Assembly: GCA_027314845.1 (NCBI GenBank)
Contig: DAHVAA010000105.1
Coordinates: 1-5,862, forward strand
DNA length: 5,862 nucleotides
DNA from: Thermoplasmata archaeon
GTDB lineage: Archaea > Thermoplasmatota > Thermoplasmata > UBA184
Direction: 5' to 3'
The translations under genes and the position numbers were made by a program. Under the pieces are notes generated by a model that was not told the origin of the DNA, ran no database searches, and saw nothing but the letters and a program-made list of their open reading frames with translations. Positions within the stretch are counted from its first letter, which is position 1; every line of letters begins with the position of its first letter. This document shows, one piece after another, positions 5,090-5,862 of this stretch.

Positions 5090-5862
5090 TCACGCCCCGA
5101 TGCCCACGAAGTGCTGGGCGGCCGCCTGGATCGCCCCCAGCACCGGCTGGGGGTAGACCCCGACCGCCACGATCGTGATGACCGCGATCGCGATCGCCGC
5201 GGCCCGTCCGTAGCCGAAGCCCCCGGCGGGGAGCGCGGTCGGCTCGGAGCCGCCCACGACCGCCCCCGCCGGGAACGTCTCGCCCGCGGGCTCCTCGAAG
5301 AACATCACGCGGAGCACGCGCGCATAGTAGAACACCGAGAGCGCGCTGTTGAGCAGGCCCGCGACCGCGAGCCAGACGAAGTAGCCCTGGGCCTGGACCG
5401 CCGCGCTGAAGAGAACGAACTTCGAGACGAAGCCGATGGTGAGCGGGACGCCGGCGAGGCTCAGGAGCATGAGCGCGAAGGCGACGCCGACGACCGGGCG
5501 GCGCGTCCCGAGCCCCCGGTAGTCGTCGATCAGGGGTCCGACGCCCCACGCGGTGACCCCGGCGACCAGGAGGAAGGCGGCCCCTTTCATGAAGACGTGC
5601 GCGAAGATCTGGAGCGTGGCCCCCGCGAGGGCGGGCGCGGTGCCGACCGCGATGCCGATCAGCATGTACCCCGCCTGGCTGATCGAGGAGTAGGCGAGCA
5701 TCCGCTTCATCTCCTTCTGCAGGAGCGCGAGGACGTTCCCCACGGTCATCGTGAGCACGGCGAGGACGCTCAGGGTGATCTGGAGGTCCGGGCCGAGCGC
5801 CACCGCGCCGCTCGCGAACGGCGAACCGGTGCCGGTCCGCACGAAGAGGATCGGAGCGAGGA
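5090..5862 (-). CDS. nuoN: NADH/F420H2 dehydrogenase subunit N-like antiporter subunit, 5' end cut by window edge
   Basis: About 256 C-terminal residues are visible, roughly the second half of a subunit of about 480. It is a proton-pumping, antiporter-like membrane subunit of complex I or the related Fpo complex. The frame stays open to the right edge, so the start lies outside the window. Key lysines of the proton path can be seen: KEMKRMLAYSSISQAGY (central Lys at 5705-5707), HVFMKGAAFLLV (Lys at 5585-5587) and GVPLTIGFVSKFVLF (Lys at 5420-5422). Hydrophobic helices follow one another, broken by DDYRGLGTRRP and by a polar loop containing EEPAGETFPAG. KRMLAYSSI is shared with NuoL, NuoM and Mrp subunits. 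Subunit N is favoured because the protein ends soon after the GFxxKxxxF helix and three more helices, and because it would close the operon. Electron input (NADH, F420H2 or ferredoxin) cannot be told from this subunit. Confidence 0.88.
   Translation of the reverse strand, partial: LAPILFVRTGTGSPFASGAVALGPDLQITLSVLAVLTMTVGNVLALLQKEMKRMLAYSSISQAGYMLIGIAVGTAPALAGATLQIFAHVFMKGAAFLLVAGVTAWGVGPLIDDYRGLGTRRPVVGVAFALMLLSLAGVPLTIGFVSKFVLFSAAVQAQGYFVWLAVAGLLNSALSVFYYARVLRVMFFEEPAGETFPAGAVVGGSEPTALPAGGFGYGRAAAIAIAVITIVAVGVYPQPVLGAIQAAAQHFVGIGA

Noticed and set aside
4198..5178. Open plus-strand frame of 326 codons opposite the reductase gene
   Set aside because: The translation is Gly/Arg/Pro/His-rich and repetitive in character, while the opposite strand encodes a flavoprotein with every family motif in place.
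4839..5549. Minus-strand frame of 236 codons overlapping the NuoN-like and reductase genes
   Set aside because: It is a different reading frame of two real genes, Arg/Gly/Pro-rich and without motifs. A frameshifted fusion is not needed because both real frames are intact.
1..5862. CRISPR array, tRNA or rRNA gene, insertion sequence, or toxin-antitoxin/defence genes
   Set aside because: No regularly spaced repeats, RNA-gene motifs, transposase-like proteins or terminal inverted repeats were seen. Almost all the sequence is taken up by six recognisable minus-strand genes.

Overview
The window reads as a housekeeping stretch of a very GC-rich archaeal chromosome. Every gene I can support lies on the minus strand, so transcription runs from the right edge to the left edge. 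The archaeal call rests on a DNA topoisomerase VI B subunit, a geranylgeranyl-reductase-type flavoprotein next to a polyprenyl diphosphate synthase, TATA-like promoter elements, and GTG starts. A GC-rich Thermoplasmatota-type euryarchaeon is my best guess. This is an inference from gene content; no rRNA or other phylogenetic marker is present. The proteins lack the strong acidic bias expected of haloarchaea.

Layout in order of transcription: (1) the C-terminal part of an antiporter-like membrane subunit of a complex I/Fpo-type dehydrogenase (NuoN-like), cut by the right edge; (2) four bases later, an FAD-dependent geranylgeranyl reductase family protein; (3) overlapping it by four bases, a trans-polyprenyl diphosphate synthase; (4) after a 67-nt gap, an unrecognised protein with four predicted membrane segments; (5) overlapping it by one base, a nitrilase-superfamily amidohydrolase; (6) after a 60-nt gap containing a good TATA-like element and a perfect small palindrome, the topoisomerase VI B subunit, cut by the left edge. 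Coding density is about 98 percent. The only non-coding stretches are 1523-1582, 2860-2926 and 5086-5089.

Genes 1-3 look like one transcription unit. It joins a quinone- or phenazine-reducing respiratory complex to two isoprenoid enzymes, one that builds a polyprenyl chain and one that saturates it. The usual reading is archaeal membrane lipid synthesis. However, the residues before the first Asp-rich motif of the synthase look like those of longer-chain (quinone side-chain) enzymes, so a respiratory-quinone role is a real alternative. Genes 4-5 are translationally coupled and their function is unresolved. Gene 6 probably has its own promoter and a leaderless mRNA.

I see no mobile element, CRISPR array, RNA gene, toxin-antitoxin pair or defence locus. 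I do not think the window holds a new multi-gene system. The points worth checking are the chain-length question, the membrane protein/amidohydrolase pair, and the two short intergenic regions.
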